A stretch of 64,000 nucleotides of DNA from Rhizobium sp. BT04 (GCF_030053135.1 NZ_CP125652.1:3714501-3778500); one strand, 5' to 3'. Shown: positions 1-9,834, counted from the stretch's first letter. The notes: a model not told the origin generated them from the letters alone. A program made the numbers and translations.

Positions 1-1859
1 TGGCCAAGGCCGTTCCGGCCGCTCCGGCTCCGGCCGTCAAACCGACCGACGACAGCGGCTTCCAGCCGATCCCATTTTCCTTCGACGATTTTGGCGGCGA
101 GGGCGATGCGGGCGCCGGGTTGCCGGCCTATGAAGTCACCTTCAAGCCGCGCTACGAACTCTATTCCAAGGGCAATGACGCCACGCTGCTGCTGCGCGAC
201 CTCTCGCGCCTCGGCGAAATGACCATCTATTGCAATACGGATGAGCTGCCCGGCCTCGAGGAACTCGATCCGGAAGGCGCTTATCTCTTCTGGAACGTCA
301 CGATCAAGACGGACAAGGGCGAAGACGCCATTCGCACCGTCTTCGAATTCGCCGAATGGGATTGCGAACTGACGGTGAAGGCTGTCGCGGAAGCACGGGC
401 CGGCGCGACCAGCAACGAGGAACTGCCGATGGTGCCGGTTCCCTTCGACCTGTCGATCCTGGACGAATCGGGCGCAGTGGAAGAAGTGTCCGGCGCTGTC
501 GCCGCCGAGACCGCCGCCGCCGTTGCCGCGGCCGAGACTGCCTCCAATGTCACGCAGATGGCTGCAGCCGCTGCCCGCGTCGAGAAGAAGGAATCGGCAG
601 CCGCCGCAGCGGCCGCCGCAAGTGCCGCCGCCCAGAACAATGCCGCCGGCGCCGGCCAGACGATCCGCGTCGATCTCGACCGTGTCGACCGCCTGATCAA
701 CCTCGTCGGCGAACTGGTCATCAACCAGGCGATGCTGTCGCAGAGCGTCATCGAGAACGACACGACCGGCACCTCCTCGATCAATATGGGTCTCGAGGAG
801 CTGCAGCAGCTCACCCGCGAGATCCAGGACTCGGTCATGGCGATCCGCGCGCAGCCGGTGAAGCCGGTGTTCCAGCGCATGTCGCGCATCGTCCGCGAAA
901 TCGCCGACATGACCGGCAAATCGATCCGTCTGATCACCGAAGGTGAAAATACCGAAGTCGACAAGACGGTTATCGACAAGCTGGCCGAGCCGCTGACCCA
1001 CATGATCCGCAATGCGGTCGACCACGGCATCGAGACGCCTGAAAAGCGGGCAGCCGCCGGCAAGAACACCGAAGGCACGGTCCGCCTGACCGCCAAGCAT
1101 CGTTCGGGACGCATCCTGATCGAGCTGGCCGATGACGGCGCCGGCATCAACCGCGAGAAGGTCCGCCAGAAGGCGATCGACAACGATCTCATCCCGGCCG
1201 ATGCCAACCTGTCGGACGAGGAAATCGACAACCTGATCTTCCTGCCGGGCTTCTCGACGGCCGACAAGATCTCCGACATTTCAGGCCGCGGTGTCGGCAT
1301 GGACGTCGTCAAGCGTTCGATCCAGGCGCTCGGCGGCCGTATCAACATCACCTCGAAGCCGGGCCACGGCTCGGTCTTCACCATGAGCCTGCCGCTGACG
1401 CTCGCCGTCCTCGACGGCATGGTGGTCACCGTTGCCGGCCAGACGCTGGTCGTGCCGCTGACGGCAATCGTCGAAACCCTGCAGCCGGAAGCGGCCGCGA
1501 TCCATTCCTTCGGCGCAAACCACCGGCTGATCTCGATCCGCAACTCGTTCTGCCCGCTCGTCGATGTCGGCCGCATCCTGAACTTCCGCGCGACCCAGGC
1601 GAACCCGGTCGAGGGCGTGGCGCTTCTGGTGGAATCCGAAGGCGGCGGCCAGCGCGCCCTGATGGTCGACGCCATCCAGGGTCAGCGCCAGGTGGTCATC
1701 AAGAGCCTGGAAGCCAACTACACCCATGTGCCGGGCATTGCCGCCGCCACCATTCTCGGTGACGGGCGCGTCGCTCTCATCCTCGATGTCGACGCGGTTG
1801 TCGGCGCCTCGCGCGGCCAGTCGCTCAAAGCAGAAATGTCGTTAGCAGCGGTAGGGTAA
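1..1859 (+). CDS. cheA: Chemotaxis histidine kinase CheA, 5' end outside window
   Basis: The reading frame is open from the first bases of the window (codons from base 3), so the N-terminal phosphotransfer domain with its phospho-histidine is missing. Present are an Ala/Pro-rich linker (about 480-650), the P3 dimerisation helices (660-850), the HATPase domain with N box [12 protein letters not shown] (about 1000-1036), G1 DDGAGI and G2 GRGVGMD (about 1288-1308), and a CheW-like P5 domain to the end. CheA autophosphorylates in receptor complexes and passes the phosphate to CheY and CheB. cheW follows after 4 bases. The TTG at 120 is an internal codon, not the start. Confidence 0.97.
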   Translation, partial: AKAVPAAPAPAVKPTDDSGFQPIPFSFDDFGGEGDAGAGLPAYEVTFKPRYELYSKGNDATLLLRDLSRLGEMTIYCNTDELPGLEELDPEGAYLFWNVTIKTDKGEDAIRTVFEFAEWDCELTVKAVAEARAGATSNEELPMVPVPFDLSILDESGAVEEVSGAVAAETAAAVAAAETASNVTQMAAAAARVEKKESAAAAAAAASAAAQNNAAGAGQTIRVDLDRVDRLINLVGELVINQAMLSQSVIENDTTGTSSINMGLEELQQLTREIQDSVMAIRAQPVKPVFQRMSRIVREIADMTGKSIRLITEGENTEVDKTVIDKLAEPLTHMIRNAVDHGIETPEKRAAAGKNTEGTVRLTAKHRSGRILIELADDGAGINREKVRQKAIDNDLIPADANLSDEEIDNLIFLPGFSTADKISDISGRGVGMDVVKRSIQALGGRINITSKPGHGSVFTMSLPLTLAVLDGMVVTVAGQTLVVPLTAIVETLQPEAAAIHSFGANHRLISIRNSFCPLVDVGRILNFRATQANPVEGVALLVESEGGGQRALMVDAIQGQRQVVIKSLEANYTHVPGIAAATILGDGRVALILDVDAVVGASRGQSLKAEMSLAAVG

Positions 1860-1863
1860 GGGA

Positions 1864-2331
1864 ATGTCGTACGCCGTAAAAAATCTGAACGAGGGGGACC
1901 GCGAGCTGATCGCGTTCCGCATCGGGGATCAGGAATTTTGCGTGAACATCATGTCGGTTCGTGAGATCCGGGGCTGGACCCCGGCGACCGCGATGCCGCA
2001 TTCGCCTGCCTATATGCTGGGTGTCATCAACCTGCGCGGCGCGGTGCTGCCCATCATCGATCTGGCGGCCCGGCTTGGCATGAAGCCGGCCGATCCGACC
2101 GCCCGTCATGTCATCATCGTCGCCCAGGTCCGGCGTAAGGTCGTCGGCCTCCTGGTCGACGCCGTTTCCGATATTCTGACGGTGACCGACGAAACCGTCC
2201 AGCCGACGCCCGAGATCTCCTCCGAGCTCGAGCGCCAATTTGCCCGCGGCATTCTCGCCATCGACAAGCGCATGATCTGCCTGATCGAACTTGAAGCCCT
2301 CTTTCCCGAGACCGAAAGCGAAGCCGCATGA
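1864..2331 (+). CDS. cheW: Chemotaxis coupling protein CheW
   Basis: This 155-residue protein is a single CheW domain. It contains the typical stretches [18 protein letters not shown] and [19 protein letters not shown]. CheW links CheA to methyl-accepting chemoreceptors at the inner membrane. The gene starts 4 bases after cheA and its stop overlaps the start of cheR in an ATGA, so the two are translationally coupled. Length is normal for the family. Confidence 0.96.
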   Translation: MSYAVKNLNEGDRELIAFRIGDQEFCVNIMSVREIRGWTPATAMPHSPAYMLGVINLRGAVLPIIDLAARLGMKPADPTARHVIIVAQVRRKVVGLLVDAVSDILTVTDETVQPTPEISSELERQFARGILAIDKRMICLIELEALFPETESEAA

Positions 2332-3236
2332 GTGTAATGGGCGCAAAAGATCAGAGGCAGGGATCCGACGAGGTCTTGGCAAGCGGAGAATATCCGCTGA
2401 CGCGCCGCGACCTCACCGAGATCGCCGCGATGATCTATTCCGATGCCGGCATCTTCCTCAACGAGACGAAGGCGTCGCTCGTCTATTCGCGCCTGTCGAA
2501 GCACATCCGCAGTCTCGGTCTCTCCGGCTTCCGGGAATATTGCGACCTCGTCGCTTCGCCGGCGGGCGCTGCGCCGCGCCGCGAAATGCTGTCGCATCTG
2601 ACGACCAATTTCACCCGCTTCTTCCGCGAGAACCATCATTTCGACCACCTGCGCGACCATGTCCTGCCGGAACTGCTGCAGCGGGCGAGATCGGGCGGCA
2701 GGGTGCGCATCTGGTCGGCCGCCTCCTCCGACGGGCAGGAACCCTATTCGATCGCGCTCACCGTGTTGTCGCTGATGCCGAATGTCGCCGATTACGACTT
2801 CAAGATCCTGGCGACCGACATCGACCCGAAGATCCTGGCGATCGCCCGGGCCGGCGCCTATGATGAGAACGCGCTCGAAACCGTGTCGCCTGCCATGCGC
2901 AAGCAATGGTTCAGCGAAGTCGAGGTCCAGGGCCGCAGGAAGTTCCAGGTCGACGACCGCGTCAAGCGGCTGATTACCTACAACGAGCTGAACCTGATGG
3001 CGCAATGGCCGTTCAAGGGCAAGTTCGACGTCATCTTCTGCCGTAACGTCGTCATCTATTTCGACGAGCCGACGCAGATGAAGATCTGGCAGCGTTTTGC
3101 CGGCCTGCTGCCGGAGGGCGGCCACCTCTATATCGGTCATTCCGAGCGTGTGTCGGGCGAGGCGAAACACGTCTTCGACAATATCGGCATCACGACCTAT
3201 CGCTATACGACCAAAGGTCTCGGGAGGAAGGCATGA
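2328..3236 (+). CDS. cheR: Chemoreceptor glutamate methyltransferase CheR
   Basis: This 302-residue SAM-dependent methyltransferase adds methyl groups to glutamates of chemoreceptors for adaptation. The N-terminal helical domain includes [11 protein letters not shown]. The SAM-binding region reads [17 protein letters not shown], followed by [13 protein letters not shown] and the C-terminal YIGHSERV. It lies between cheW and cheB with 4-base overlaps on both sides. Length is slightly above the enterobacterial 286 residues. Confidence 0.96.
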   Translation: MSVMGAKDQRQGSDEVLASGEYPLTRRDLTEIAAMIYSDAGIFLNETKASLVYSRLSKHIRSLGLSGFREYCDLVASPAGAAPRREMLSHLTTNFTRFFRENHHFDHLRDHVLPELLQRARSGGRVRIWSAASSDGQEPYSIALTVLSLMPNVADYDFKILATDIDPKILAIARAGAYDENALETVSPAMRKQWFSEVEVQGRRKFQVDDRVKRLITYNELNLMAQWPFKGKFDVIFCRNVVIYFDEPTQMKIWQRFAGLLPEGGHLYIGHSERVSGEAKHVFDNIGITTYRYTTKGLGRKA

Positions 3237-4276
3237 GCGCGCCGGCAAGGGTTCTCGTTGTTGACGACTCGCCGACGATGCGCGGGCTGATCACTGCCGT
3301 CCTGAGCTCCGACCCCGAGGTCAACGTCATCGGCCAGGCCGGCGACGCCCTGGAAGCGCGCGAGGCGATCAAGCGGCTGAACCCCGACGTCGTGACGCTC
3401 GACATCGAGATGCCGAACATGAACGGTCTCGACTTCCTCGAAAAGATCATGACGCTGCGCCCGATGCCGGTCATCATGGTCTCCACCATGACCCATCGCG
3501 GCGCCGAGGCGACGCTTGCCGCACTGGAGATCGGTGCATTCGATTGCGTCGGCAAGCCGGGGCCAGGCGAACTCAGACCCTTCGGCGACCTCGCCGAGAA
3601 GGTCAAGGCGGCCGCGCGCACGCAGCGCCAGTTCTCCCAGCCGGTTGCTGCCGTTGCCCCACCGCCCTCGGTCGCCGATTTCCGCGTCGGCCGCAAGATC
3701 GTCGCCATCGGCTCGTCGACCGGCGGCGTCGAGGCGCTGATTGCCGTGCTGCAGAAGTTTCCGGCCAACTGCCCGCCGACCGTCATCACCCAGCATATGC
3801 CGCCGACCTTCACCAAGAGTTTCGCCGAACGGCTGAATCGCCTCTGTGCGCCGGTGGTGCAGGAAGCGACCGATGGTGCCCGTCTCGAAATCGGCAAGAT
3901 CTATCTGGCGCCGGGCGGCGAGCGTCACCTCCAGGTCAGCGGTGCCTCGGCGCCGTGCTGCCGTCTTGTCGACCGGGCGCCGGTCAACGGTCATCGCCCA
4001 TCGGTCGACGTGCTGTTCGATTCGGTGGCGGAACTGGCAGGCCGCAATGCTGTCGGCGTGATTTTGACCGGAATGGGCCGCGATGGCGCCGCCGGATTGT
4101 TGAAAATGCGCCACGCTGGCGCCAGAACACTCGGCCAGAACGAAAAAACCTGTGTCGTTTACGGAATGCCAAGGGTTGCTCACGAACTTGGCGCCGTTGA
4201 GCAGCAGCTGCCGCTGTCTGCCATCGGTGAGGAAATATTGAAAATGACAGCCGCCCGAAAGGAAGGGACCGAATAA
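3233..4276 (+). CDS. cheB: Chemotaxis response regulator methylesterase CheB
   Basis: The 347-residue protein has an N-terminal receiver domain (acidic D11/D12, phospho-acceptor D57 in TLDIEMP) and a C-terminal methylesterase. The expected catalytic triad is visible as S162 in GSSTGG, H188 in TQHMPP and D284 in GMGRDGA. Phosphorylation by CheA relieves inhibition so that CheB removes methyl groups from receptors, opposing CheR. The TAA stop is followed directly by the ATG of cheY2. Confidence 0.97.
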   Translation: MSAPARVLVVDDSPTMRGLITAVLSSDPEVNVIGQAGDALEAREAIKRLNPDVVTLDIEMPNMNGLDFLEKIMTLRPMPVIMVSTMTHRGAEATLAALEIGAFDCVGKPGPGELRPFGDLAEKVKAAARTQRQFSQPVAAVAPPPSVADFRVGRKIVAIGSSTGGVEALIAVLQKFPANCPPTVITQHMPPTFTKSFAERLNRLCAPVVQEATDGARLEIGKIYLAPGGERHLQVSGASAPCCRLVDRAPVNGHRPSVDVLFDSVAELAGRNAVGVILTGMGRDGAAGLLKMRHAGARTLGQNEKTCVVYGMPRVAHELGAVEQQLPLSAIGEEILKMTAARKEGTE

Positions 4277-4666
4277 ATGTCGATCGCGGAGAAAATCAAA
4301 GTTCTGATCGTCGACGATCAGGTAACGAGCCGGTTGCTGCTCAGCGACGCGCTGACCCAGCTCGGTTTCAAGCAGATCACGTCCGCAGGCGACGGCGAGC
4401 AGGGCATGAAGATCATGGCCGAGCAGCCGCACCACCTGGTGATCTCGGACTTCAACATGCCGAAGATGGATGGCATCGGCTTCCTTCAGGCCGTGCGCAC
4501 CAACCCGAACACCAAGAAGGCGGCTTTCATCATCCTGACCGCCCAGGGCGACCGCGCACTGGTGCAGAAGGCAGCCCAGCTCGGCGCCAACAACGTGCTC
4601 GCCAAGCCGTTCACGATCGAGAAGATGAAAGCGGCCATCGAAGCCGTGTTTGGAGCCCTGAAATGA
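4277..4666 (+). CDS. cheY2: Chemotaxis response regulator CheY2
   Basis: This 129-residue single receiver domain has D13/D14, phospho-acceptor D58 in [13 protein letters not shown]88 and K110 before P111. Rhizobia carry two CheY proteins. The one between cheB and cheD is CheY2, which in Sinorhizobium meliloti is the form that binds the flagellar switch and slows the motor, while CheY1 acts as a phosphate sink. That assignment comes from gene position and known biology. It starts with no gap after cheB and overlaps cheD by 4 bases. Confidence 0.94.
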   Translation: MSIAEKIKVLIVDDQVTSRLLLSDALTQLGFKQITSAGDGEQGMKIMAEQPHHLVISDFNMPKMDGIGFLQAVRTNPNTKKAAFIILTAQGDRALVQKAAQLGANNVLAKPFTIEKMKAAIEAVFGALK

Positions 4667-5217
4667 TGACTGAGGGGGCAGCCCGCCGCGTGCACATCAT
4701 TCAGGGCGAGTACAAGGTTCTGAGCGATCCGAATGCGGTCCTCTCGACCATTCTCGGCTCGTGCGTGGCTGCGTGCCTCAGAGATCCTGTCGCCGGTATC
4801 GGCGGCATGAACCACTTCTTGCTGCCCGGTTCGGCGACGTCGCCGACATCAGGCGGCGATGCCACGCGTTACGGCGTGCATCTGATGGAACTGCTGATCA
4901 ACGGTCTCCTGAAGCAGGGCGCCCGGCGCGACCGGCTGGAGGCAAAGATCTTCGGCGGCGCGAAGACGATCTCGACATTCTCCAATGTCGGTGAGCAGAA
5001 CGCGGCCTTCGCCATGCAGTTCCTGAGGGATGAAGGCATTCCGGTGGTCGGTTCCTCCACAGGCGGAGACCATGGACGCAAGCTCGAATACTGGCCGGTG
5101 TCCGGTCGTGCCCGGCAATACCCCCTGACCGGCGCCGAAACGCAGAGAACCGTCGCTCTCGAGCAGCGGCCCGCCGCTCCGCCGAAGCCCGTCGAAACCA
5201 GTATCGAATTTTTTTGA
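4663..5217 (+). CDS. cheD: Chemoreceptor glutamine deamidase CheD
   Basis: The 184-residue protein matches CheD, which deamidates glutamines of chemoreceptors. The catalytic cysteine is C34 in [11 protein letters not shown], and the catalytic histidine is probably H51 in GGMNHFLLP. The later FGGAKTI and GGDHGRK segments fit the fold. The C terminus ends in TSIEFF, an acidic/aromatic tail like that of the next gene product. The 4-base overlap with cheY2 places it in the che operon. Confidence 0.95.
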   Translation: MMTEGAARRVHIIQGEYKVLSDPNAVLSTILGSCVAACLRDPVAGIGGMNHFLLPGSATSPTSGGDATRYGVHLMELLINGLLKQGARRDRLEAKIFGGAKTISTFSNVGEQNAAFAMQFLRDEGIPVVGSSTGGDHGRKLEYWPVSGRARQYPLTGAETQRTVALEQRPAAPPKPVETSIEFF

Positions 5218-5233
5218 TGGCGAGGATTTTCTT

Positions 5234-5623
5234 ATGACATTTAACCCGGTGATGGAGCCGCCTGCGCCTGTGGAAGCGCTGAGCGACATCCTGATGCGCA
5301 TCGTTTCCGAACTGCACGATGTTGCCTACCTCATCGAGCGTATCGAGCCGCAGCTTCTCGACCTCGGCGGCGCCGCAATCCTGAATTCGCCTGACGCCAT
5401 GAAGGTCATGCAGGGCATCGATCTTGCCGTGCAGAAATCGCGCGGCCTTGCCGAGTTCATCGACACCATCACCGGCGAAATCCCGCACGGTTGGGCAGTC
5501 GACGTCGCGACTGCGCTCAGCCTCGTCAAGCTGGCGGAGATGCAAAAGGCGCTGGGCGGCGCCACACGCCACGGCCACTCCCAGCCGCTGAGCAAGGCAG
5601 CCGGCGACTTCGACTTCTTCTGA
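5234..5623 (+). CDS. cheT: CheT, CheZ-like candidate chemotaxis protein
   Basis: This 129-residue mostly helical protein occupies the position of cheT between cheD and fliF in rhizobial che operons. It contains D63-L-A-V-Q67, matching the DxxxQ phosphatase motif of CheZ, inside an amphipathic helix. It ends in GDFDFF, an acidic/aromatic tail reminiscent of the CheY-binding peptide of CheZ. A GAGGA ribosome site precedes the ATG. The TGA stop overlaps the first base of a palindromic repeat. Identity as cheT is fairly secure from context; phosphatase activity is inferred from the motif and from work on S. meliloti CheT. Confidence 0.82.
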   Translation: MTFNPVMEPPAPVEALSDILMRIVSELHDVAYLIERIEPQLLDLGGAAILNSPDAMKVMQGIDLAVQKSRGLAEFIDTITGEIPHGWAVDVATALSLVKLAEMQKALGGATRHGHSQPLSKAAGDFDFF

Positions 5624-5671
5624 TGCATGTCGCCCGGCGGCGTGCCGCTGATCCGGGATGACGACATGCAT
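5623..5671. repeat. Palindromic repeat, ATGCATGTCG family, copy 1
   Basis: Perfect 10-base inverted ends ATGCATGTCG (5623-5632) and CGACATGCAT (5662-5671) enclose about 29 bases. A second copy lies at 10951-10999. Such elements are common between genes in Rhizobium genomes. This copy starts at the stop codon of cheT. Confidence 0.8.
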
Positions 5672-5714
5672 GAACAAGGAGCCTTTCGCTCCCGCACGCG
5701 CTTCACGAAACGCT

Positions 5715-5722
5715 CGCACAAG
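5715..5722 (+). promoter_or_regulatory. Weak CRCGCAAG-type site upstream of fliF
   Basis: CGCACAAG differs by one base from the motif found upstream of other flagellar operons. It lies 68 bases before the fliF start and is followed by TTTCGCCGATTATTCG. Support for fliF having its own promoter is modest, because the gene may also be read from the che operon. Confidence 0.3.
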
Positions 5723-5790
5723 TTTCGCCGATTATTCGTCAGATGAGGCAATAAGCCTGCTTTGTCTTTGACGGATTGTGCGAGAACAGA

Positions 5791-7482
5791 ATGAATCTGT
5801 TAAATCAATTAGTTCAGATCTTTAAGAACTTCGGTTCCCTTGGCCGAACACGCCTGATGATTCTCGGAGGCGTCGGTGCCGTCTCCATCGCAATCGTCCT
5901 TGCGGCCGCCCTTTTCGTCAACAAGCCGGCACAGGAAACGCTTTATGTCGGTCTGGACTCGCCGGATCTCAACCAGATCAGCATGGCCCTTGCCGAAGCC
6001 AACATCAATTTCCAGGTCGGCACCGACGGCTCCAGCATTAGCGTCCCCGCGGGGATGACGGGCAAGGCCCGCCTGATGCTTGCCGAGCGCGGCCTGCCGA
6101 ACAGCGCCAATGCCGGTTACGAACTCTTCGACAATGTCGGCTCGCTCGGCCTGACCTCCTTCATGCAGGAGGTGACGCGAGTTCGCGCGTTGGAAGGCGA
6201 AATCGCCCGCACCATCCAGTCGATCTCGGGTATAACCGCCGCGCGCGTGCATATCGTCATGCCGGAGGTCGGAAACTTCCGGAAGCAGGAGCAGAAGCCG
6301 ACCGCCTCCGTCATGATTCGCGCCAGCGCTGCCACCGGGCGCAGTGCCGCCACCTCGATCCGCCACCTCGTCGCCTCGGCCGTGCCGGGGCTTGACGTCG
6401 ATGACGTGACGATCCTCGATTCCGCCGGTCAGCTGCTTGCATCCGGCGACGAAGCGAGCAACAGCTCGCTGAACCGCTCGCTCAACATCGTCCAGAACGT
6501 TCAGCAGGAAGTCGAATCCAACATCGACAAGGCGCTGGCACCCTTCCTCGGCATGGACAACTTCCGCTCCAGCGTCACCGCCGATCTCAACACGGACGCC
6601 CAGCAAATCCAGGAAACGACCTACGATCCCGAATCCAAGGTCGAACGCTCGGTCCGCTCGACGAAGGAAGCGCAGCAGTCGCAGCAGAAGCAGTCCGATA
6701 GCGCGACGACGGTCGAGCAGAACATTCCGCAGGCCGCTCCCGAGGCCGGTGGTTCCGCCGGCCCTCAATCGGAGGACAAATCCGACAAGCGCGAAGAGCA
6801 GACCAATTACGAAATCAACAGCAAGACGACGGCGACGACCCGCAACAGCTACAAGGTCGAGAAGCTTTCGATCGCTGTGGTGGTCAACAAGGGCCGTATC
6901 GCCAAGATGGTCGGCGAGCCCGCCGATCAGGCCAAGATGGACGCCTATATTGCCGAGATGAAGAGCATCGTCGCTTCGGCAGCCGGCATCGACGCCAACC
7001 GCGGCGACGTCGTCACCGTCACGGCCATGGACTTCCTTGAGAACCAGCTGCTCGAAGACGCCACCGGCGGTGTCCGCGTCATGGACATGCTGAGCCGCAA
7101 CCTTGCCGGCATCATCAACTCACTGGCCTTTGTCGCGGTCGCCTTCGTGGTGGTCTGGATGGGCCTGCGGCCTCTGGTGCGCAGCGTCAGCGGCAATAGC
7201 TCCAGCTCGGTTCTCGGCGACGCCACGCCGGAAGCGGCCGGCCTCGAGCTTCCGGACTTCGCGCCGGCGGCGGGCGCCTCGGGCGGCGCTCTCATGGACG
7301 GCTTCGGCTCCGACTTCGGCTTCGACAGCACTGAAGATCTGCTCAGCCTCGGCGACGACGACGGCAACTTCAACCGCCGCGTCAAGGAAGGCCCGGAACG
7401 CAAGCTCTCCCGCATGGTCGAGATCAACGAGGAACGCGCCGCGAAAATCCTCCGGAAATGGGCGATCGACGAGGCAGCATAA
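5791..7482 (+). CDS. fliF: Flagellar MS-ring protein FliF
   Basis: The 563-residue protein has the FliF layout: a first membrane helix (about 21-43), ring-building periplasmic domains (YVGLDSPDLNQI; LMLAERGLPNSANAGYELFD; ARVHIVMPE), a second membrane helix near 438-458 (IINSLAFVAVAFVVVWMGL) and a cytoplasmic FliG-binding tail. It forms the inner-membrane MS ring around the export gate. The ATG at 5791 is preferred over an in-frame TTG at 5776, because MNLLNQLVQ begins the conserved cytoplasmic N terminus. A strong terminator follows. Confidence 0.97.
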   Translation: MNLLNQLVQIFKNFGSLGRTRLMILGGVGAVSIAIVLAAALFVNKPAQETLYVGLDSPDLNQISMALAEANINFQVGTDGSSISVPAGMTGKARLMLAERGLPNSANAGYELFDNVGSLGLTSFMQEVTRVRALEGEIARTIQSISGITAARVHIVMPEVGNFRKQEQKPTASVMIRASAATGRSAATSIRHLVASAVPGLDVDDVTILDSAGQLLASGDEASNSSLNRSLNIVQNVQQEVESNIDKALAPFLGMDNFRSSVTADLNTDAQQIQETTYDPESKVERSVRSTKEAQQSQQKQSDSATTVEQNIPQAAPEAGGSAGPQSEDKSDKREEQTNYEINSKTTATTRNSYKVEKLSIAVVVNKGRIAKMVGEPADQAKMDAYIAEMKSIVASAAGIDANRGDVVTVTAMDFLENQLLEDATGGVRVMDMLSRNLAGIINSLAFVAVAFVVVWMGLRPLVRSVSGNSSSSVLGDATPEAAGLELPDFAPAAGASGGALMDGFGSDFGFDSTEDLLSLGDDDGNFNRRVKEGPERKLSRMVEINEERAAKILRKWAIDEAA

Positions 7483-7483
7483 G

Positions 7484-7510
7484 AAAAAAGGCCGGGCAAC
7501 CGGCCTTTTT
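7484..7510 (+). terminator. Rho-independent terminator after fliF
   Basis: The stem GGCCGG (7490-7495) and CCGGCC (7500-7505) has the loop GCAA. It is extended by A5 on the left and T5 on the right. It closes the che-fliF operon just after the fliF stop. Confidence 0.88.
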
Positions 7511-7846
7511 CATGTCGGTGCCGAAGCTTCATTTGCTGTAACGGAATTGTTGCCGCTGTAGGGAAACTTGATAAAGGCGCTACTCGCGTAAAACGCGAAT
7601 GAAGTTGCGGCACAGCCAGAATCACCGTAGCCTTCCCCCATATCTTGAGGGCTGGAATTGATCGTCGAATCAGTGCATGGGCGGCAGCGGATGTAAATCC
7701 CTAGAAGTCGGAGATGGTGATTTGCACCGGCTGGCTTACCCTTGGGTGATTCGAAATGGGATTCGAGCGGGACTCGAATTGAATCCCTTACAGAAAAATT
7801 GCTGTTGCACCGAGTTTGATGGTTTCTCAGCCGCAGGACATTGCCA
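7511..7846 (+). promoter_or_regulatory. Upstream region of visN
   Basis: These 336 bases without a gene must contain the visNR promoter, since the fliF terminator lies before them. Two small dyads are visible: TCGCGT-N3-ACGCGA (7584-7598) and ATTCGAG-N5-CTCGAAT (7761-7779). The latter ends 67 bases before the visN start. No clear -35/-10 pair could be fixed. Confidence 0.45.
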
Positions 7847-8593
7847 ATGGATATGGACGTAATTCAGGCGAGCAAAGGCGAGAGGCAAATGTCGAATTTC
7901 GCGAGCGCTGTGGTGCCGGATCTGTTGCCGCGTGATGAACTGCTCCAGCGCCTGCACGGCGTCGCCAACACTGGCAGGTTGCAGTCTGGTCTGCGCGCGC
8001 TGACGGAGTACGTCGGTGCTTCCCACTATCTTCTGGCGCGCTGCGATCTCCTCCAGGAAAGCGGCCTCGATTTCATTGTTTCGTCGGATTGGCCCTTCGA
8101 CCTGGTCAGGGATATCGCCAATGATCTGGTGCGCGGCTATGCCCGTTCGACGGAGCTGGAAAAATGCATGCAGGTCTTCCAGCCGAATTTTGCCCTCATG
8201 CCTGACAGCGCCGACGTCCCGGCTGGCGCCAGCCGCCAATATTGTTCGGTGACCTTTAATGTCGGCCGGTCGCGGCTGGCCCTGATGTTCCTGTTCGGTG
8301 AGGGGTTCATCCTGTCGCCGGAGCGCCTGCGGGATGTCGGCCTGCTTGCCGGTTATGTCGCGAGTTTCCTGCGCTGCGGCGGCACCAGGGTCGACCGCGA
8401 TTTCGATTTGACGGACCGCGAGCTGGAATGCCTGTTCTGGATCGCCGAGGGCAAGACCAGCGACGAGATCGCGATGATCCTCGGAATCTCCCGCAATACC
8501 ATCAACAACTACATCACCAGCGTGATGCGCAAGACGGCGACCAAGACCCGGTCCGAGGCCATTGCCTTCGCCGTCCGCAACAATCTCGTATAG
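7847..8593 (+). CDS. visN: LuxR-family motility master regulator VisN
   Basis: The 248-residue protein has an N-terminal ligand-binding-type domain and a C-terminal LuxR helix-turn-helix (about 185-245: LTDRELECLFWIAEGKTSDEI, then GISRNTINNYI). In S. meliloti, VisN and VisR act together at the top of the flagellar hierarchy and activate rem. The ATG at 7847 follows AGGA by about nine bases. A TTG at 7841 is also in frame, as is an ATG at 7853. visR follows after 8 bases. Confidence 0.93.
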   Translation: MDMDVIQASKGERQMSNFASAVVPDLLPRDELLQRLHGVANTGRLQSGLRALTEYVGASHYLLARCDLLQESGLDFIVSSDWPFDLVRDIANDLVRGYARSTELEKCMQVFQPNFALMPDSADVPAGASRQYCSVTFNVGRSRLALMFLFGEGFILSPERLRDVGLLAGYVASFLRCGGTRVDRDFDLTDRELECLFWIAEGKTSDEIAMILGISRNTINNYITSVMRKTATKTRSEAIAFAVRNNLV

Positions 8594-8601
8594 GGGGATC
8601 T

Positions 8602-9348
8602 ATGGGGCACCCATCAGCCAGGACGATGAGCGGCGCCGAGCAACTGCGCATGGTGCGTGTGAATAGGATTTCCAGCCGGTCCGATCTCTTTCCGCGGCTG
8701 ATTGCGATGCAGAAGCTCGCCGATGCGCAAGGGTTCGCGATCTTCCGCGTCAGCGGCTCGGGTCTTCCGGCAAAGCAGCGCCTGGTGTGCGAGCTCGAGA
8801 ACTGGGGCTCTTCCAATGCCGGTTTCGGCAAGGCCTTCACGGATGCCTACGGCGATATCCTTCTCGACCATATCGAAAAGTCGCTGCTGCCGCTCTCATG
8901 GGCGGGCGGTTACGACCGTGCGGCACCCGGACCGGCGGACTTCGCGCCGTTCATGACCCGGCTGCAGGACGGTATCCTGCCTTTCTCAGGCCTTGCCTTT
9001 CCGGTGCGGCTTGGCGCCGTCGGCAACGGTTTCATCCTTTTCACCGGCGATGACATTGATCCCTCGAGCGATACCATCGTCGAGCTGCACGGTCGCTGCT
9101 GCCATATCATGATGGATCTGCTCTCGCTCGACGAACGCCGCACGGCTGCCGCCGAAGCGCTCAGCGAACGCGAGATCGCCTGTCTCCAGCTCGCCGGCGA
9201 CGGCCGCATCAGCGAAGAGATCGCCGACAAGCTCGGCCTGTCCGTGCACACCGTGAACGCCTATCTCGGCTCGGCGACCATCAAGCTCGATTCCGTCAAT
9301 CGCATCCAGGCGATCGCCAAGGCGATCCGGCTCGGCTACATCAGCTGA
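8602..9348 (+). CDS. visR: LuxR-family motility master regulator VisR
   Basis: The 248-residue partner of VisN has the same layout: a variable N-terminal sensory-type domain and a C-terminal LuxR helix-turn-helix (ALSEREIACLQLAGDGRISEEI, then LGLSVHTVNAYLGSA). The start at 8602 follows a strong AGGGGG ribosome site. The frame is open further upstream inside visN, but that stretch does not resemble a LuxR protein. The known rhizobial role is to activate rem together with VisN. Confidence 0.93.
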   Translation: MGHPSARTMSGAEQLRMVRVNRISSRSDLFPRLIAMQKLADAQGFAIFRVSGSGLPAKQRLVCELENWGSSNAGFGKAFTDAYGDILLDHIEKSLLPLSWAGGYDRAAPGPADFAPFMTRLQDGILPFSGLAFPVRLGAVGNGFILFTGDDIDPSSDTIVELHGRCCHIMMDLLSLDERRTAAAEALSEREIACLQLAGDGRISEEIADKLGLSVHTVNAYLGSATIKLDSVNRIQAIAKAIRLGYIS

Positions 9349-9385
9349 GGGGACAAACCACCGGATTCAATTATCCTCGGAGACG

Positions 9386-9829
9386 TCAGCTGGCCAGCGC
9401 CCGTGGCGGCTGGTTCACGTTGTAACGCGATTCCCGAAGGCTCCTTTTCAGGAAGATAGTGTTCTCGTCGGGATCGGCCGAGGGATCCTGGAAAGCGATA
9501 TGGTTGATCTCGATGCCGGCATGGTCTTCGGCAAGGGTGAGCTGGGCGTAGACGGTGACGCCGCGCGGCTTGATTTCCAGATCGAGCACGACTTCGGGCT
9601 TGCCGCCCCATTCCAGCGTATAGTTGCCGCCCAGGCCGAAATTCACCGTGCCGGGATGAAAGAAAAGCTCGGCTGCCGAGGCGACGAGATCGGAAAGATT
9701 GCCATAATACTCGAAGCGCAGCAGTGAAATAAGGTCAGAAGCATCCAGAAGGCGCAGTTCCGTGGCGACCGGGCTGATCGCTTCTGCCAGGATTTTTTCA
9801 CGCTGGGTAGAGTGAGGGCATTTTTTCAT
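9386..9829 (-). CDS. Uncharacterised protein downstream of flhB
   Basis: The 147-residue soluble protein has no recognised motif, signal peptide or membrane segment. Its ATG lies 5 bases after the flhB stop, so it is almost certainly co-transcribed and coupled with flhB. The middle has alternating beta-type strands (NYTLEWGGKPEVVLDLEIKP; VTVYAQLTLAEDHAGIEI). The C-terminal part is charged (ENTIFLKRSLRES). Its setting suggests a motility role, but no function can be assigned. It converges with visR across a 37-base gap. Confidence 0.75.
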   Translation of the reverse strand: MKKCPHSTQREKILAEAISPVATELRLLDASDLISLLRFEYYGNLSDLVASAAELFFHPGTVNFGLGGNYTLEWGGKPEVVLDLEIKPRGVTVYAQLTLAEDHAGIEINHIAFQDPSADPDENTIFLKRSLRESRYNVNQPPRALAS

Positions 9830-9834
9830 TCGAC

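Noticed and set aside
281..1675. Long minus-strand open frame opposite cheA (464 codons) and similar antisense frames opposite most genes
   Set aside because: High GC content opens antisense frames; the encoded sequence is low-complexity Ser/Arg/Ala without family likeness, whereas the plus-strand frame is a clear CheA.
5724..5745. Sigma-28-like promoter (GCCGATTAT) before fliF
   Set aside because: Rhizobial flagellar control uses VisN/VisR/Rem rather than FliA, there is no good TAAA box at the right distance, and a single partial match is not enough.
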